Shown here: in pieces, positions 1 through 8,422 of the stretch
How positions within the stretch are numbered: position 1 is the stretch's first letter
How the letters are laid out: every line of letters begins with the position of its first letter
Assembly (NCBI RefSeq): GCF_003351345.1
Contig: NZ_QQTO01000023.1
Location: 93,155 to 157,154 of the forward strand
Direction: 5' to 3'
DNA from: Allobosea caraganae
Lineage (GTDB): Bacteria; Pseudomonadota; Alphaproteobacteria; Rhizobiales; Beijerinckiaceae
Length of the DNA: 64,000 nucleotides
Position numbers and translations under genes: made by a program
The notes under the pieces: model-generated
Told to the model about the DNA's origin: nothing
Database searches by the model: none
What the model saw: only the letters and a program-made list of their open reading frames with translations

Positions 1-325
1 TGCCGCCATCCTGGCCGCCTACGAGGCCAAGCGGAAGGCTGCCGAGGCCGAGGCCGAGACGATCGTCAACGCCGCCCGCGAGGAAGCCGAGCGCACCGCG
101 CGCGAGGCCGAGGCCAAGCTCGCCGATTTCGTCACCCGCCGCACCAAGTCGGCCGAGGACAAGATCGCGCAGGCCGAGGTTCAGGCCGAGGCCGAGGTTC
201 GCGCCGCGGCTGCCGAGGCCGCGACCCGCGCCGCCGAGACGATCCTGCGCAGCCAGATGGCAGGCAAGGCCGGCGAGACGCTGTTCACTGAGGGTCTCAA
301 CGAGATCAAGACCAAGCTGAACTGA
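1..325 (+). CDS. atpF: ATP synthase F0 subunit b, C-terminal part (cut by window start)
   Basis: The frame is open from base 2 and stops at a TGA at 323-325, giving about 107 residues. They are almost all Ala, Glu, Lys and Arg in a long charged helix, with the phrase FVTRRTKSAEDKIAQAE, typical of the alphaproteobacterial b or b' stalk subunit. This peripheral-stalk protein ties F1 to the membrane F0 sector. The N-terminal membrane helix lies outside the window. A strong hairpin terminator follows at once, so this looks like the last gene of an F0 operon. The b' paralogue (atpG/atpF2) cannot be excluded from the tail alone. Confidence 0.8.
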   Translation, partial: AAILAAYEAKRKAAEAEAETIVNAAREEAERTAREAEAKLADFVTRRTKSAEDKIAQAEVQAEAEVRAAAAEAATRAAETILRSQMAGKAGETLFTEGLNEIKTKLN

Positions 326-355
326 GTTTCCATCGGGCCTCGCCCGAGGGATTTG

Positions 356-395
356 AAGCGCCGCGATCCCGAGAGGGACGCGGCGCTTTTCTTTT
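356..395 (+). terminator. Rho-independent terminator after atpF
   Basis: GCGCCGCG at 358-365 pairs perfectly with CGCGGCGC at 379-386. An inner TCCC/GGGA extends the stem, and it is followed by TTTTCTTTT at 387-395. It sits 30 bases after the atpF stop. Confidence 0.9.
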
Positions 396-410
396 GGCGA
401 GATGCTCCTC

Positions 411-579
411 CCTTCTCCCCTTGCGGGAGAAGGTGGCTCGGCGAAGCCGAGACGGATGAGGGGTCGCGCGGCGATTACAGCGTTAGCGAGAGGCGAAGAA
501 AAACCAGTTCATTCGGAAAGGGCAGCGAGACCCCTCATCCGCCCCTACCGGGGCACCTTCTCCCGCAAGAGGGAGAAGG
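411..579. repeat. Family A palindromic intergenic repeat, copy 1
   Basis: The two outer arms are related inverted copies: CTTCTCCCTTGC-type followed by GGAGAAGGTG and GACGGATGAGGGG on the left, and CCCCTCATCCGCCCC with ACCTTCTCCC on the right. A similar element lies at 23073-23218 and a looser one at 4778-4994. It fills most of the 326-622 gap and I see no gene in it. This kind of dispersed palindrome is common in Hyphomicrobiales genomes; its function is unknown. Confidence 0.75.
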
Positions 580-622
580 CAGATGAGCCGCTCGCCCCGG
601 ACCAGCGCCCGCCTTTAGAACC

Positions 623-1891
623 TCAATTCGTCGCCGTCGCGGTCGTCACCGCCGGGCGCGACGCCGGCCTTGCCTCGACCTTCGCGGCAGGAGCGGGCGC
701 AGGCGCCGTGACCACCGCCTTCGCCTTCGGCTTGCGCGGCTGGATGGTCGAGGTGACGATGCCCTGCGGCGTGTCGAGCCCATAGATGTCGTCGCGGAAC
801 TGCACCATCCCATCGGCGCCCTGCCAGCCGGTGAGGTAGACCCAGGCGACCGGCACCGTCTTCTTCAGGCGGATGTCCTTGCGCTCGTTCTTGGCGATCT
901 CGGCCTCGATCGCCGGCAAGGTCCATTCAGTGCCCTCGAGCAGCCAGGCGGCGAGGTCGCGCACGCCCTCGATGCGGGCGCAGCCGGAGGAGTTGAAGCG
1001 GACATCGTTGCGGAACAGCGTCTTCTTCGGCGTGTCGTGCATGTAGACCGCCTCGGTATTGGGCATGTCGATCTTGAGCTGGCCGAGCGAGTTGGTCGGG
1101 CCGAAATCCTGGCGGACGATGAAATAGGGCGATTTCAGGCTGGCCCAGTTCACGCTCGCCGGGTCGATTTCCTTGTTCTCGGCGCCGAGTAGCTTCATGT
1201 TCGACTTGGCGACGAAATCCGGCTCCTTGCGCATGTGCGGGATGATGTCGGCCTTCACGATCGACATCGGCACCGTCCAGTACGGGTTCAGGTTGACCGA
1301 GGTGATGTTGGCCTGGAGCACCGGCGAGGGCCGGTCCGGCCGGCCGACGATGGCGAGATGCTTGCGCTGGACGACGCCATGGTCGACCGCCTCGACGCTG
1401 GCGCCGGGGATGTTCACCACGACATAGCGCTCGGAGAAGTTGAAGCCGTTGCCCTTGAGCCGCTCCAGCGTCGCGGTGAGCTGGTTGAGCCTGACCTCGA
1501 CCGGCACGTTCATCGCCTTCAGGGTCAGGCGGCCGACGGTGCCCATCTCGGAGAGGCCGTGGCGGGCCTGGAAGCGCTTCACGGCGGCGACCAGCGCCTC
1601 GTCATAGACATCGCCCGGCAGCGAGGCCGGCGGCAAGTCGCCGCTCTGCATCAGCCGCTGCTTCAGCACGGCGACGTCCGGCCCCTGCGAATCGGGCTTC
1701 AGCGCGGTGACGCTGCCCGGCACCTTCGGCCAGCCGCCGCGCGAGGCGATGTCCTCATGCGCGATCAGCGCCTCGAGCGTGCGGTCATAGGTGTTGGGGC
1801 CATAGCTCGGCTCCTGCGCGTGCGCGCCGGCCGCCGCCAGGACGAGGGCGATGGCGGCAACGGCAAAGCGCGGAAAACGAGAACGCGACAT
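623..1891 (-). CDS. Secreted L,D-transpeptidase with peptidoglycan-binding domain
   Basis: Predicted 422 residues. An N-terminal signal peptide (hydrophobic to about residue 20, AHA|QE site near 25) is followed by a putative peptidoglycan-binding helical domain (about 65-130) and a YkuD catalytic domain. The catalytic signature is visible: His near 285 (YMHDTPKK) and Cys near 304 in NSSGCARIEG. Such enzymes make 3-3 cross-links in peptidoglycan or attach proteins to it in the periplasm. The length and domain order match the YcbB/LdtD-like class. The C-terminus is a Pro/Ala-rich tail. I chose the ATG at 1891 because the signal peptide begins there and GGAA lies upstream; the frame stays open for 41 more codons upstream. 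Confidence 0.88.
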   Translation of the reverse strand: MSRSRFPRFAVAAIALVLAAAGAHAQEPSYGPNTYDRTLEALIAHEDIASRGGWPKVPGSVTALKPDSQGPDVAVLKQRLMQSGDLPPASLPGDVYDEALVAAVKRFQARHGLSEMGTVGRLTLKAMNVPVEVRLNQLTATLERLKGNGFNFSERYVVVNIPGASVEAVDHGVVQRKHLAIVGRPDRPSPVLQANITSVNLNPYWTVPMSIVKADIIPHMRKEPDFVAKSNMKLLGAENKEIDPASVNWASLKSPYFIVRQDFGPTNSLGQLKIDMPNTEAVYMHDTPKKTLFRNDVRFNSSGCARIEGVRDLAAWLLEGTEWTLPAIEAEIAKNERKDIRLKKTVPVAWVYLTGWQGADGMVQFRDDIYGLDTPQGIVTSTIQPRKPKAKAVVTAPAPAPAAKVEARPASRPAVTTATATN

Positions 1892-2059
1892 GCAACTGAT
1901 TCCATGGCGCGAGATGGCGCCATGGGAACATTCCGCGCACAGAGTCAAAGAAGCCTTAAGAGGACACGGGAAAGTGTGAACGCGCTGGCCTGCCGCGCTT
2001 GCATGGGATTTCACCGCCCATTATAGTCAAGTTGGTCATCATGATCATAGAGGCGCCCC

Positions 2060-2323
2060 GTGAACCGCCCCGAACCCAAAAGCTGGACCGTCGCGAACGC
2101 GAAGGCGCATTTCTCCGAGCTCATAGACAAAGCGAAGGCCGAGGGGCCGCAGATGGTGACGCGCAACGGCCGACCTGCGGCCGTGCTCGTCTCCGTGGAA
2201 GAATGGGAGCGGAAGACGGCGCGGAAGGGGACGCTGACGGAGTTCTTCCAAAATTCGCCGCTGCGCGGCAGCGGCATCGATCTGACACGCGAAGACCATC
2301 CGCCGCGCGATCTCGATCTATGA
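2060..2323 (+). CDS. Phd/YefM-family antitoxin
   Basis: Predicted 87 residues, starting with GTG at 2060 behind GAGG at 2050-2053. The N-terminal WTVANAKAHFSELIDKA followed by VTRNGRPAAVLVS is the Phd/YefM DNA-binding fold. The C-terminal half should wrap the toxin. The stop TGA (2321-2323) overlaps the toxin ATG (2320), so the pair is translationally coupled. The short palindrome ATGATCAT at 2041-2048 could be part of an operator, but it is weak evidence. This is a type II toxin-antitoxin antitoxin, probably autoregulatory. Confidence 0.88.
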   Translation: MNRPEPKSWTVANAKAHFSELIDKAKAEGPQMVTRNGRPAAVLVSVEEWERKTARKGTLTEFFQNSPLRGSGIDLTREDHPPRDLDL

Positions 2324-2745
2324 GCTTTCTGCTCGACACCAACATCATCTCGGAACTGGCCAAGCCTTGCCCGTCCGCGGGCGTCCTGCAATTTCTCGAG
2401 ACGAGTGACGAGGACCGGCTCCATCTCAGCGTGATCACGCTGGCGGAACTCCATCGCGGCATCGCCTTGCTGGACGACGGGCAGCGCCAGCGGTCGCTGG
2501 CGGCTTGGCTCTCCGAGGCACTGCCCGAGCGCTTCGCCGGCCGCATTCTGGACGTGACGCCGCCGGTCGCAGCCGCCTGGGGCGAGCTGATGGCAAAGTC
2601 GCGCCGAGCCGGCACCAATCTCCAAGCCATGGACGGCCTGCTGGCTGCAACCGCGAGCGCCCATGACATGGTGCTCGTCACCCGCAACCAACGCGACTTT
2701 GCCAAGCTCGGCTTGAAGCTTCTCGATCCGTGGACGGCCGAATAG
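2320..2745 (+). CDS. PIN-domain toxin (VapC/FitB-like)
   Basis: Predicted 141 residues spanning a full PIN domain: LLDTNIISE with the first metal-binding Asp at the N-terminus, TLAELHRGI in the middle, MDGLLAATA, and TRNQRDF near the end. These carry the usual acidic cluster of a Mg-dependent RNase. It overlaps the Phd-type antitoxin by four bases (ATGA). A Phd antitoxin with a PIN toxin resembles FitAB-type modules. The convergent gcvPB gene ends six bases downstream. The RNA target cannot be read from the sequence. Confidence 0.88.
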   Translation: MSFLLDTNIISELAKPCPSAGVLQFLETSDEDRLHLSVITLAELHRGIALLDDGQRQRSLAAWLSEALPERFAGRILDVTPPVAAAWGELMAKSRRAGTNLQAMDGLLAATASAHDMVLVTRNQRDFAKLGLKLLDPWTAE

Positions 2746-2751
2746 GCCGCC

Positions 2752-4326
2752 CTACTCCGCCGCTTCCTTCACCGGCTGCGGCTTCTCCCATTTGAGCACC
2801 GGCTGGCGCGCCGCGCGGGTCTCGTCGAGGCGGCGGATCGGGGCGTGGTGCGGGGCGGCCGTGAAGCGCGTCTTGTCGTTGCCCTTGGCCGCCATGGCGA
2901 GGTCGCGCAGCGTTGCGATGAACAGGTCGAGCGAGGCCTTCGATTCCGACTCGGTCGGCTCGATCAGCATGGCACCGTGGACGACGAGCGGGAAATAGAC
3001 CGTCATCGGATGGTAGCCCTCGTCGATCATCGCCTTGGCGAAGTCGAGCGTCGAGACGCCGGTGCCCTTGAGCCAGTCATCGTCGAACAGCGCCTCGTGC
3101 ATCGAGGGGTGATCCGGGAAGGGCAGCGACATCAGGTCGGACAGGCCGGCCCGGATGTAGTTGGCGTTGAGCACGGCGTCTTCCGAAGCCTGCTTCATGC
3201 CGTCCGAGCCGTGGCTGAGCATATAGGCGAGCGCGCGGACATACATGCCCATCTGGCCGTGGAAGGCGGTCATGCGGCCGAACGGATCGTTGCCCTCCGG
3301 CGCATCGGCCTTGTGCTCGACGAGGCGCGACTTGCCGTCCTCGGCATGGATGAAGGGCACCGGCGCGAAAGGCGCCAGCCGCTCCGAGAGCACGACCGGG
3401 CCGGCGCCGGGGCCGCCGCCGCCATGGGGGGTCGAGAAGGTCTTGTGCAGGTTGATGTGCATGGCGTCGACGCCGAGGTCGCCCGGACGCGCCTTGCCGA
3501 CGATCGCGTTGAAGTTGGCGCCGTCGCAGTAGAAATAGGCGCCAGCCTCATGCATCGCCGCGGCGATCTCGACGATCTCAGGCTCGAAGATGCCGCAGGT
3601 GTTGGGGTTGGTCAGCATGATCGCGGCAACGTCCGGACCGAGCAGCGCCTTGACGTCCTCGACCGCGACCGTGCCGTCCGCGCGCGCCGGCACGGACTTC
3701 ACGGTGAAGCCGATCAGGGCGGCAGTGGCGGGATTGGTGCCATGGGCCGATTCTGGCACGAGCACGATTTTGCGGGTCGCGCCCTCGCCCTTGGCGGCGA
3801 TGGCGGCCTTGATCGCCATCATGCCGCACGCCTCGCCATGGGCGCCGGCCTTGGGGCTGAGCGCCACGGCCGGCATGCCGGTCAGGGTCATCAGGTAGCG
3901 GGCGAGCTCAAGCATCACGTCGAGCGCGCCCGGCACGGTCGAGACCGGCTGGAGCGGGTGGACGTCGGAGAAGCCGGGCAGCCGCGCCATCTTCTCGTTG
4001 AGGCGGGCATTATGCTTCATCGTGCAGGAGCCGAGCGGGAAGAGCCCGGTGTCGATGCCGTAGTTCTTCTGGCTCAGGCGCACGTAATGGCGCATCGCCT
4101 CCGGCTCGGAGAGGCCGGGCAGGCCGATGCCGTCCTGGCGCGCGTGCTTGCCGAGGCGGCTCTTGAACGGCGTCGGCTTGTCGATATCGACGCCGGTGGT
4201 CTCGTGATGGCCGATCTCGAAGATCAGCGGCTCGATCTGCTGGAGCGCGCGGTTGCCGGTGAAGGTCTCGTGGGTCTCGGCGGCGGCAGCGCCGGCCTGG
4301 GTGGGACGTCCCTGACGGTTCAGCAT
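2752..4326 (-). CDS. gcvPB: Glycine dehydrogenase (decarboxylating) subunit 2
   Basis: Predicted 524 residues, the C-terminal half of the glycine cleavage P protein in organisms that split it. It decarboxylates glycine with PLP and passes the aminomethyl group to the GcvH lipoyl arm. The PLP lysine lies in NLHKTFSTPHGGGGPG (Lys295). The start ATG at 4326 is inside the end of the DUF559 gene (7-base overlap), with AGGAG seven bases upstream, so the two are read from one transcript. It is the last gene of the gcvT-gcvH-gcvPA-DUF559-gcvPB order. I found no clear terminator between it and the convergent toxin gene. Confidence 0.96.
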   Translation of the reverse strand: MLNRQGRPTQAGAAAAETHETFTGNRALQQIEPLIFEIGHHETTGVDIDKPTPFKSRLGKHARQDGIGLPGLSEPEAMRHYVRLSQKNYGIDTGLFPLGSCTMKHNARLNEKMARLPGFSDVHPLQPVSTVPGALDVMLELARYLMTLTGMPAVALSPKAGAHGEACGMMAIKAAIAAKGEGATRKIVLVPESAHGTNPATAALIGFTVKSVPARADGTVAVEDVKALLGPDVAAIMLTNPNTCGIFEPEIVEIAAAMHEAGAYFYCDGANFNAIVGKARPGDLGVDAMHINLHKTFSTPHGGGGPGAGPVVLSERLAPFAPVPFIHAEDGKSRLVEHKADAPEGNDPFGRMTAFHGQMGMYVRALAYMLSHGSDGMKQASEDAVLNANYIRAGLSDLMSLPFPDHPSMHEALFDDDWLKGTGVSTLDFAKAMIDEGYHPMTVYFPLVVHGAMLIEPTESESKASLDLFIATLRDLAMAAKGNDKTRFTAAPHHAPIRRLDETRAARQPVLKWEKPQPVKEAAE

Positions 4327-4721
4327 GAGATGGCTCCTGTCGACGGCATAGCGACGTTGTTCGATTGCGTGGCGTGGAAGATGGTCTCGATCACGCCGTC
4401 GAGGTTCTCGAAAACCTCGTGGTTCCAGAAGCGAAGTACCCGGTAGCCCTGGGCTTCGAGATAGGTCGTTCGGATGGCGTCGCGGGTCTGTCCCACCGGA
4501 AGACCGTGCTGATCGCCGTCGAGTTCAATGACGAGCTTCAGGCCGAAATGGGCGAAATCAGCGACGTAAGGCCCCATTGGAGCCTGCCGGCGGAAATGGC
4601 CTTCCGGGAGTTCGAGCTGGCGAAGCTGAGCCCAGAGACGCCGTTCCGCCGGCGTCGCCTCGCGGCGCAGGCGCCTGGCATTGGGAATGCGCGGATCCCG
4701 CCGAGTGGATGAGGACATCAT
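4320..4721 (-). CDS. DUF559 endonuclease-like protein inside the gcv operon
   Basis: Predicted 133 residues. RRLRREATPAERRLWAQLR, the VADFAHFGLKLVIELDGDQH block and the C-terminal GYRVLRFWNHEV are hallmarks of DUF559, which has the Vsr/PD-(D/E)XK nuclease-like fold (family knowledge). The VIELDG acidic strand fits a metal site. Activity is unproven for most members. Two ATG codons (4721, 4718) follow a GGGAGGG ribosome site. Its 3' end overlaps gcvPB and carries the gcvPB ribosome site. It has no evident role in glycine cleavage and looks like an insertion into the operon. Confidence 0.85.
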   Translation of the reverse strand: MMSSSTRRDPRIPNARRLRREATPAERRLWAQLRQLELPEGHFRRQAPMGPYVADFAHFGLKLVIELDGDQHGLPVGQTRDAIRTTYLEAQGYRVLRFWNHEVFENLDGVIETIFHATQSNNVAMPSTGAISC

Positions 4722-4777
4722 TGTCCCTCCCCGGCGCTTCTGGTTTCAAAGCGAGCGACCGGTGCTGGACACGACAG

Positions 4778-4994
4778 GTCCCCTTCCCCCCGCTTGCGGT
4801 GGGGAAGGGTTAGGGATGGGGGGGCGTGCAGGAAGAGGCTCGAGCGGTAGACCGGGCGCAACCTACTCCCTCCCTCCGCTTGCGGTGGGGAGGGTTGGGG
4901 TGGGGGGGAGAGTCGCCAGGGTCCAAGACCGAGCCTTTTCCTGCACGCCCCCCCATCCCTAACCCTTCCCCACCGCAAGCGGGGGGAAGGGGAC
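4778..4994. repeat. Family A-like element with perfect 57-bp inverted repeat
   Basis: Positions 4778-4834 are the exact reverse complement of 4938-4994 by base-by-base reading. The 103-base spacer holds a third related block near 4870-4910 (CCGCTTGCGGTGGGGAGGG). The repeating core CCGCTTGCGGTGGGGA is itself nearly palindromic. The element fills the gap between gcvPA and the DUF559 gene and would form a long hairpin in the gcv transcript. Confidence 0.85.
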
Positions 4995-5016
4995 AGGGCG
5001 CGGCTCGTCTTCGCGT

Positions 5017-6360
5017 TCACGCCAAAACCTCGCCAAGCGCCGCCACGAAGGCCGCCCGGTCATCATCCGTGTTGATCTCGGTATTGGCGACGATCAGGAG
5101 ATCGTCGAGCCCGGCGCCGGGCATGAGACGCGAGGCCGGCACGCCGCCGAGCACGCCCTTCTCCGCGAGAGCCTCGACCACCGCGGCAGCCGGCTTCGGC
5201 AGCCTGATGGTGAACTCGTTGAAGAACGTCTCGTTCAAGACCTTGACGCCCTTCACGCCCGCCAGCGCATCGGCGAGCTTGACCGCATTGGCGTGGTTGA
5301 CCTCGGCGAGGCGCGACAGGCCGGCCTGACCGAGCAGCGTCATGTGGATGGTGAAGGCCAGCACGCAGAGGCCGGAATTGGTGCAGATGTTCGAGGTCGC
5401 CTTGTCGCGGCGGATATGCTGCTCGCGGGTCGAGAGGGTCAGTACGAAGCCGCGCTGGCCATCGGCATCGACGGTCTCGCCGCAGAGCCGACCCGGCATC
5501 TGGCGGACATATTTCGACTTGGCGGCGAAGAGCCCGACATAGGGCCCGCCGAAATTCAGCGCGTTGCCGATCGACTGGCCCTCGCCGACGACGATGTCGG
5601 CTCCCTGCGCGCCCGGCGGTGTCACCGCGCCGAGCGAGACGACCTCGGTGAAGACGGCGATCAGCAGCGCGCCATGGGCATGGGCCTTCTCGGCGATCGG
5701 CGCGAGGTCGCGCAGGTTGCCGAAGACGTCGGGCGATTGGACGACGACGCAGGAGACGCTGTCGTCGATCTGGGAGAGGATGTCCTCGCTGGCGGAGACA
5801 TCGGCCGGCAGCGCCACGACCTCGTCGCTGGCCATTTCGGACAAGGTCTCGACGACCTGGGTGTAGTGCGGGTGCAGGCCACCGGAGAGCACGGCCTTGC
5901 GGCGCTTGGTGACGCGATGCGCCATCAGCACGGCCTCGGCCGTGCCGGTCGAGCCGTCATACATCGAGGCGTTGGCGACCTCCATGCCGGTCAGCGCCGC
6001 GACCTGCGTCTGGAACTCGAAGAGATATTGCAGCGTGCCCTGCGCGATCTCGGGCTGGTAGGGCGTATAGCTGGTCAGGAATTCCGAGCGCTGGATCAGG
6101 TGGTCGACCGTCGCCGGGACATGGTGCTTGTAGGCGCCGGCGCCGACGAAGAAGGGCACGGAGGTGGCAGCGACGTTCTTCGCGGCCATGCGCCCCATGA
6201 TGCGCTCGACCTCGAGCTCGCCCTTGGCCCGCGGCAGATCGAGGGGCTCGGTCAGGAGCTTGCCGGCCGGAACATCGCTGAACAGCGCGTCGACGCTGGG
6301 AACGCCGATGCGCGCGAGCATGTCCTCGCGGTCGGTGTCGGTGAGGGGCAAATAGCGCAT
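5017..6360 (-). CDS. gcvPA: Glycine dehydrogenase (decarboxylating) subunit 1
   Basis: Predicted 447 residues, the N-terminal half of the split P protein. It pairs with GcvPB to form the PLP enzyme that releases CO2 from glycine. Recognisable stretches are [15 protein letters not shown] at the start, [18 protein letters not shown] and [23 protein letters not shown] text around residues 70-110, and [15 protein letters not shown] near 330. This half lacks the PLP lysine, as expected. The start ATG at 6360 has GGAA upstream. A 295-base gap with a large repeat separates it from the DUF559 gene. Confidence 0.96.
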   Translation of the reverse strand: MRYLPLTDTDREDMLARIGVPSVDALFSDVPAGKLLTEPLDLPRAKGELEVERIMGRMAAKNVAATSVPFFVGAGAYKHHVPATVDHLIQRSEFLTSYTPYQPEIAQGTLQYLFEFQTQVAALTGMEVANASMYDGSTGTAEAVLMAHRVTKRRKAVLSGGLHPHYTQVVETLSEMASDEVVALPADVSASEDILSQIDDSVSCVVVQSPDVFGNLRDLAPIAEKAHAHGALLIAVFTEVVSLGAVTPPGAQGADIVVGEGQSIGNALNFGGPYVGLFAAKSKYVRQMPGRLCGETVDADGQRGFVLTLSTREQHIRRDKATSNICTNSGLCVLAFTIHMTLLGQAGLSRLAEVNHANAVKLADALAGVKGVKVLNETFFNEFTIRLPKPAAAVVEALAEKGVLGGVPASRLMPGAGLDDLLIVANTEINTDDDRAAFVAALGEVLA

Positions 6361-6408
6361 GGGGAGTTCCGTGACTGTTGATCTGCGGCGACGCCGCCTG
6401 GTTCACGC

Positions 6409-6503
6409 CGTCATCCCGGCCGAAGCGCCGGGATCCATCGAAGGGCGTCGCACTTTGCGATGGATCCCGGAGCGTCGCGGCTTCGCCGCTTGTCCGGGAT
6501 GAC
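6409..6503. repeat. Family B palindromic repeat, copy 1
   Basis: It begins CGTCATCCCGG and ends CCGGGATGAC, with inner GGGATCCATCG and CGATGGATCCC blocks, so it folds as a long hairpin. Other copies lie at 37110-37216 and 41138-41245. This one fills the gcvH-gcvPA gap and would be part of the gcv transcript. Confidence 0.85.
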
Positions 6504-6509
6504 CCGCGC

Positions 6510-6884
6510 TCAAAGGCTCTTCAGGTAGTCCTGGTATTCGGCCTCGCTCATCAGGCCGTCGAGCTCGGCGGCGTCCGTGAGCTTGATCTTGACGAACCAG
6601 CCCTTGCCAGCCGGGTCCTCGTTGACGGTACCCGGCGCAGCTTCCAGCTCGCTGTTGACCGCGACGACCTCACCGGAGACCGGGGCGTAGACCTCGGACG
6701 CAGCCTTGACGCTCTCGACCACGGCGGCCTCGCCGCCCTTGGCCAGCGCCTTGCCGATAGTGGGAAGCTCGACGAAGACGACGTCGCCGAGCTGGCCCTG
6801 GGCGTAGTCGGAAATGCCGACAGTGCCGGTGTCGCCCTCGATGCGGATGTACTCGTGGTCCTTGGTGTAGCGGGTCTCGGCCAT
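6510..6884 (-). CDS. gcvH: Glycine cleavage system H protein
   Basis: Predicted 124 residues, the normal length. The lipoyl-attachment lysine is Lys60 in [17 protein letters not shown]. It shuttles the aminomethyl group between the P, T and L proteins. [20 protein letters not shown] is the typical start. A GGAGAGAG ribosome site precedes ATG 6884. It lies 31 bases after gcvT and shares the riboswitch-controlled transcript. Confidence 0.97.
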   Translation of the reverse strand: MAETRYTKDHEYIRIEGDTGTVGISDYAQGQLGDVVFVELPTIGKALAKGGEAAVVESVKAASEVYAPVSGEVVAVNSELEAAPGTVNEDPAGKGWFVKIKLTDAAELDGLMSEAEYQDYLKSL

Positions 6885-6915
6885 GGTCTCTCTCCGGAGC
6901 GGAATGGAAGGGGAA

Positions 6916-8064
6916 TCAGCGCTTGTAGCGGTTGGGCACGAAGGGCATCGGCGCGACGGTCGCTGCCAGAGGCTTGCCGCGCACGATCAGGTCGAGGCGG
7001 GTGCCCGGCGCGGAATGAGCCTTGGCGACATAGCCCATGGCGCACGGGGCATTCAAAGTGGGGCCGAAGCCGCCCGAGGTGACTTTTCCGACGATCTCGC
7101 CTTCGGGCGTGGCGATCTCGGCGCCCTCGCGGGCCGGCGCCCGCCCCTCGGGCAGCAGGCCGACGCGGACGCGGGAGACGCCGTCAGCGAACTCGCGCTG
7201 GATGCGGGCCGCTCCCGGAAAACCGCCCTCCTCGCGCCGGCGCTTCTGGATCGACCAGGTCAGCGCCGCCTCGACGGGCGAGGTCGTGGTGTCGATGTCG
7301 TGGCCGTAGAGGCACAAGCCCGCTTCGAGCCGCAGCGAATCGCGCGCGCCGAGGCCGATCGGCTTGACGCGGGCGTCGAGCAGCAGTGCGTCCCAGATCT
7401 CGCCGATCTTGTTGGCGGCGGCGGAGATCTCGTAGCCGTCCTCGCCGGTATAGCCGGAGCGGCTGAGATTGGCCTTGATGCCGGCGACCTTCATGGTGCG
7501 GGCGGCCATGAAGCCCATCTCGGCGGCTTCCGGCGCCAGCGCGGCCAGAGCCTCGGCTGCCGCCGGCCCTTGCAGGGCGATGAGGCCGCGATGCTCGGCC
7601 TTGAGCAGCTTCACATTGGCGGGCAGGCGCGGCTCGATATGGGCGTAGTCGGCAATCTTGCAGGCGGCGTTGACCACCAGCAGCAGCGCGCCATCCTCCT
7701 CGGGATCGAGCGAGCGCGTCACCATCAGGTCGTCGAGGATGCCGCCTTCGTCGTCCAAAAGCTGCGAATAGCGCTGCTTGCCCGGCGCGAGGTTGAGAAT
7801 GTCGGCCGGGATCAGCGCCTCGAGCGCGCGCGCCGTGGTCTCGTGGTCGGGGCCGATCAGGAAGGCCTGGCCCATATGCGAGACGTCGAAGAGCCCGGCC
7901 TTCTCACGCGTCCAGTTATGCTCAGTGAGGATGCCGCTCGGGTACTGCACCGGCATGTCGTAGCCGGCGAAGGGCACCATGCGGGCGCCGAGCATCACAT
8001 GACGGGAATGCAGCGGGGTCTTCAGCAGCGCTTCCGCGCTTGCGGCATCAGCTTCGGCTGCCAT
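6916..8064 (-). CDS. gcvT: Glycine cleavage system T protein (aminomethyltransferase)
   Basis: Predicted 382 residues. It transfers the methylene group from aminomethyl-GcvH to tetrahydrofolate and releases ammonia. Family signatures are [22 protein letters not shown] at the N-terminus, [19 protein letters not shown] near 230, and [28 protein letters not shown] lies upstream of ATG 8064. It is the first gene of the operon and lies directly downstream of a tandem glycine riboswitch. Confidence 0.96.
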   Translation of the reverse strand: MAAEADAASAEALLKTPLHSRHVMLGARMVPFAGYDMPVQYPSGILTEHNWTREKAGLFDVSHMGQAFLIGPDHETTARALEALIPADILNLAPGKQRYSQLLDDEGGILDDLMVTRSLDPEEDGALLLVVNAACKIADYAHIEPRLPANVKLLKAEHRGLIALQGPAAAEALAALAPEAAEMGFMAARTMKVAGIKANLSRSGYTGEDGYEISAAANKIGEIWDALLLDARVKPIGLGARDSLRLEAGLCLYGHDIDTTTSPVEAALTWSIQKRRREEGGFPGAARIQREFADGVSRVRVGLLPEGRAPAREGAEIATPEGEIVGKVTSGGFGPTLNAPCAMGYVAKAHSAPGTRLDLIVRGKPLAATVAPMPFVPNRYKR

Positions 8065-8117
8065 GGTGTCCCCTTCCAGAGTCGAGCGCGAGCCCCGGAC
8101 GGAATGCCCGGAGCGCG

Positions 8118-8320
8118 CCCCCTCTGTCTTGGGACCTGAGAGATTTCCCCAACCGGCTTAAAGCCAGGCAGGTTACACCCGTCGGTGGGCGAGCCTTGCG
8201 AGCCCGCCGCTTTCCAGAGCGCCAATTCCCACGCGGTCCGTTTGCCTGAGCGTTTCCGGGGCGGTTGCGCCTTCGGCGCCGGCCTCGGATCGCTCCGAGC
8301 CCGGTCTCTCCCGCGGGGAT
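8118..8320 (-). ncRNA. Tandem glycine riboswitch upstream of gcvT
   Basis: Read on the minus strand, the leader shows two consecutive aptamers. Aptamer 1 begins CGGGAGAGACC, contains CGCCGAAGGCGCAACC, and closes with CGGAAACGCTCAGGCAAA. Aptamer 2 contains CTCTGGAAAGCG, CACCGACGGGTGTAACC, and AATCTCTCAGGTCCCA. These are the conserved blocks of the gcvT glycine motif. The element ends about 54 bases before the gcvT start. Glycine binding should switch on the cleavage genes; whether control is by termination or translation is not obvious, as I see no clear terminator in the short expression region. Confidence 0.93.
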
Positions 8321-8335
8321 GATGCGGCTTCTGCA

Positions 8336-8363
8336 CAGATACAAGAGACTGAGGCCCAGTCAA
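8336..8363 (-). promoter_or_regulatory. Putative sigma70-type promoter of the gcv operon
   Basis: On the minus strand TTGACT (8363-8358) and TATCTG (8341-8336) are separated by 16 bases. Transcription would begin close to 8328, just before the first riboswitch aptamer. The spacing and position fit well, but it is an eye-based call. Confidence 0.55.
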
Positions 8364-8422
8364 CCGGACCGCTGCCTCTGTTCACGGCAAACACCAGCGC
8401 TTTTCGCGCCAGCGATGACGGA

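Noticed and set aside
411..579. Possible CRISPR-like or insertion-sequence remnant
   Set aside because: The repeats are single inverted pairs and not regularly spaced direct repeats; no transposase gene or target duplication is visible.
2845..4446. 533-codon plus-strand open frame opposite gcvPB
   Set aside because: It is antisense to a clearly conserved gene, is rich in Arg/His/Gly as expected from a shadow frame in high-GC DNA, and shows no known motif.
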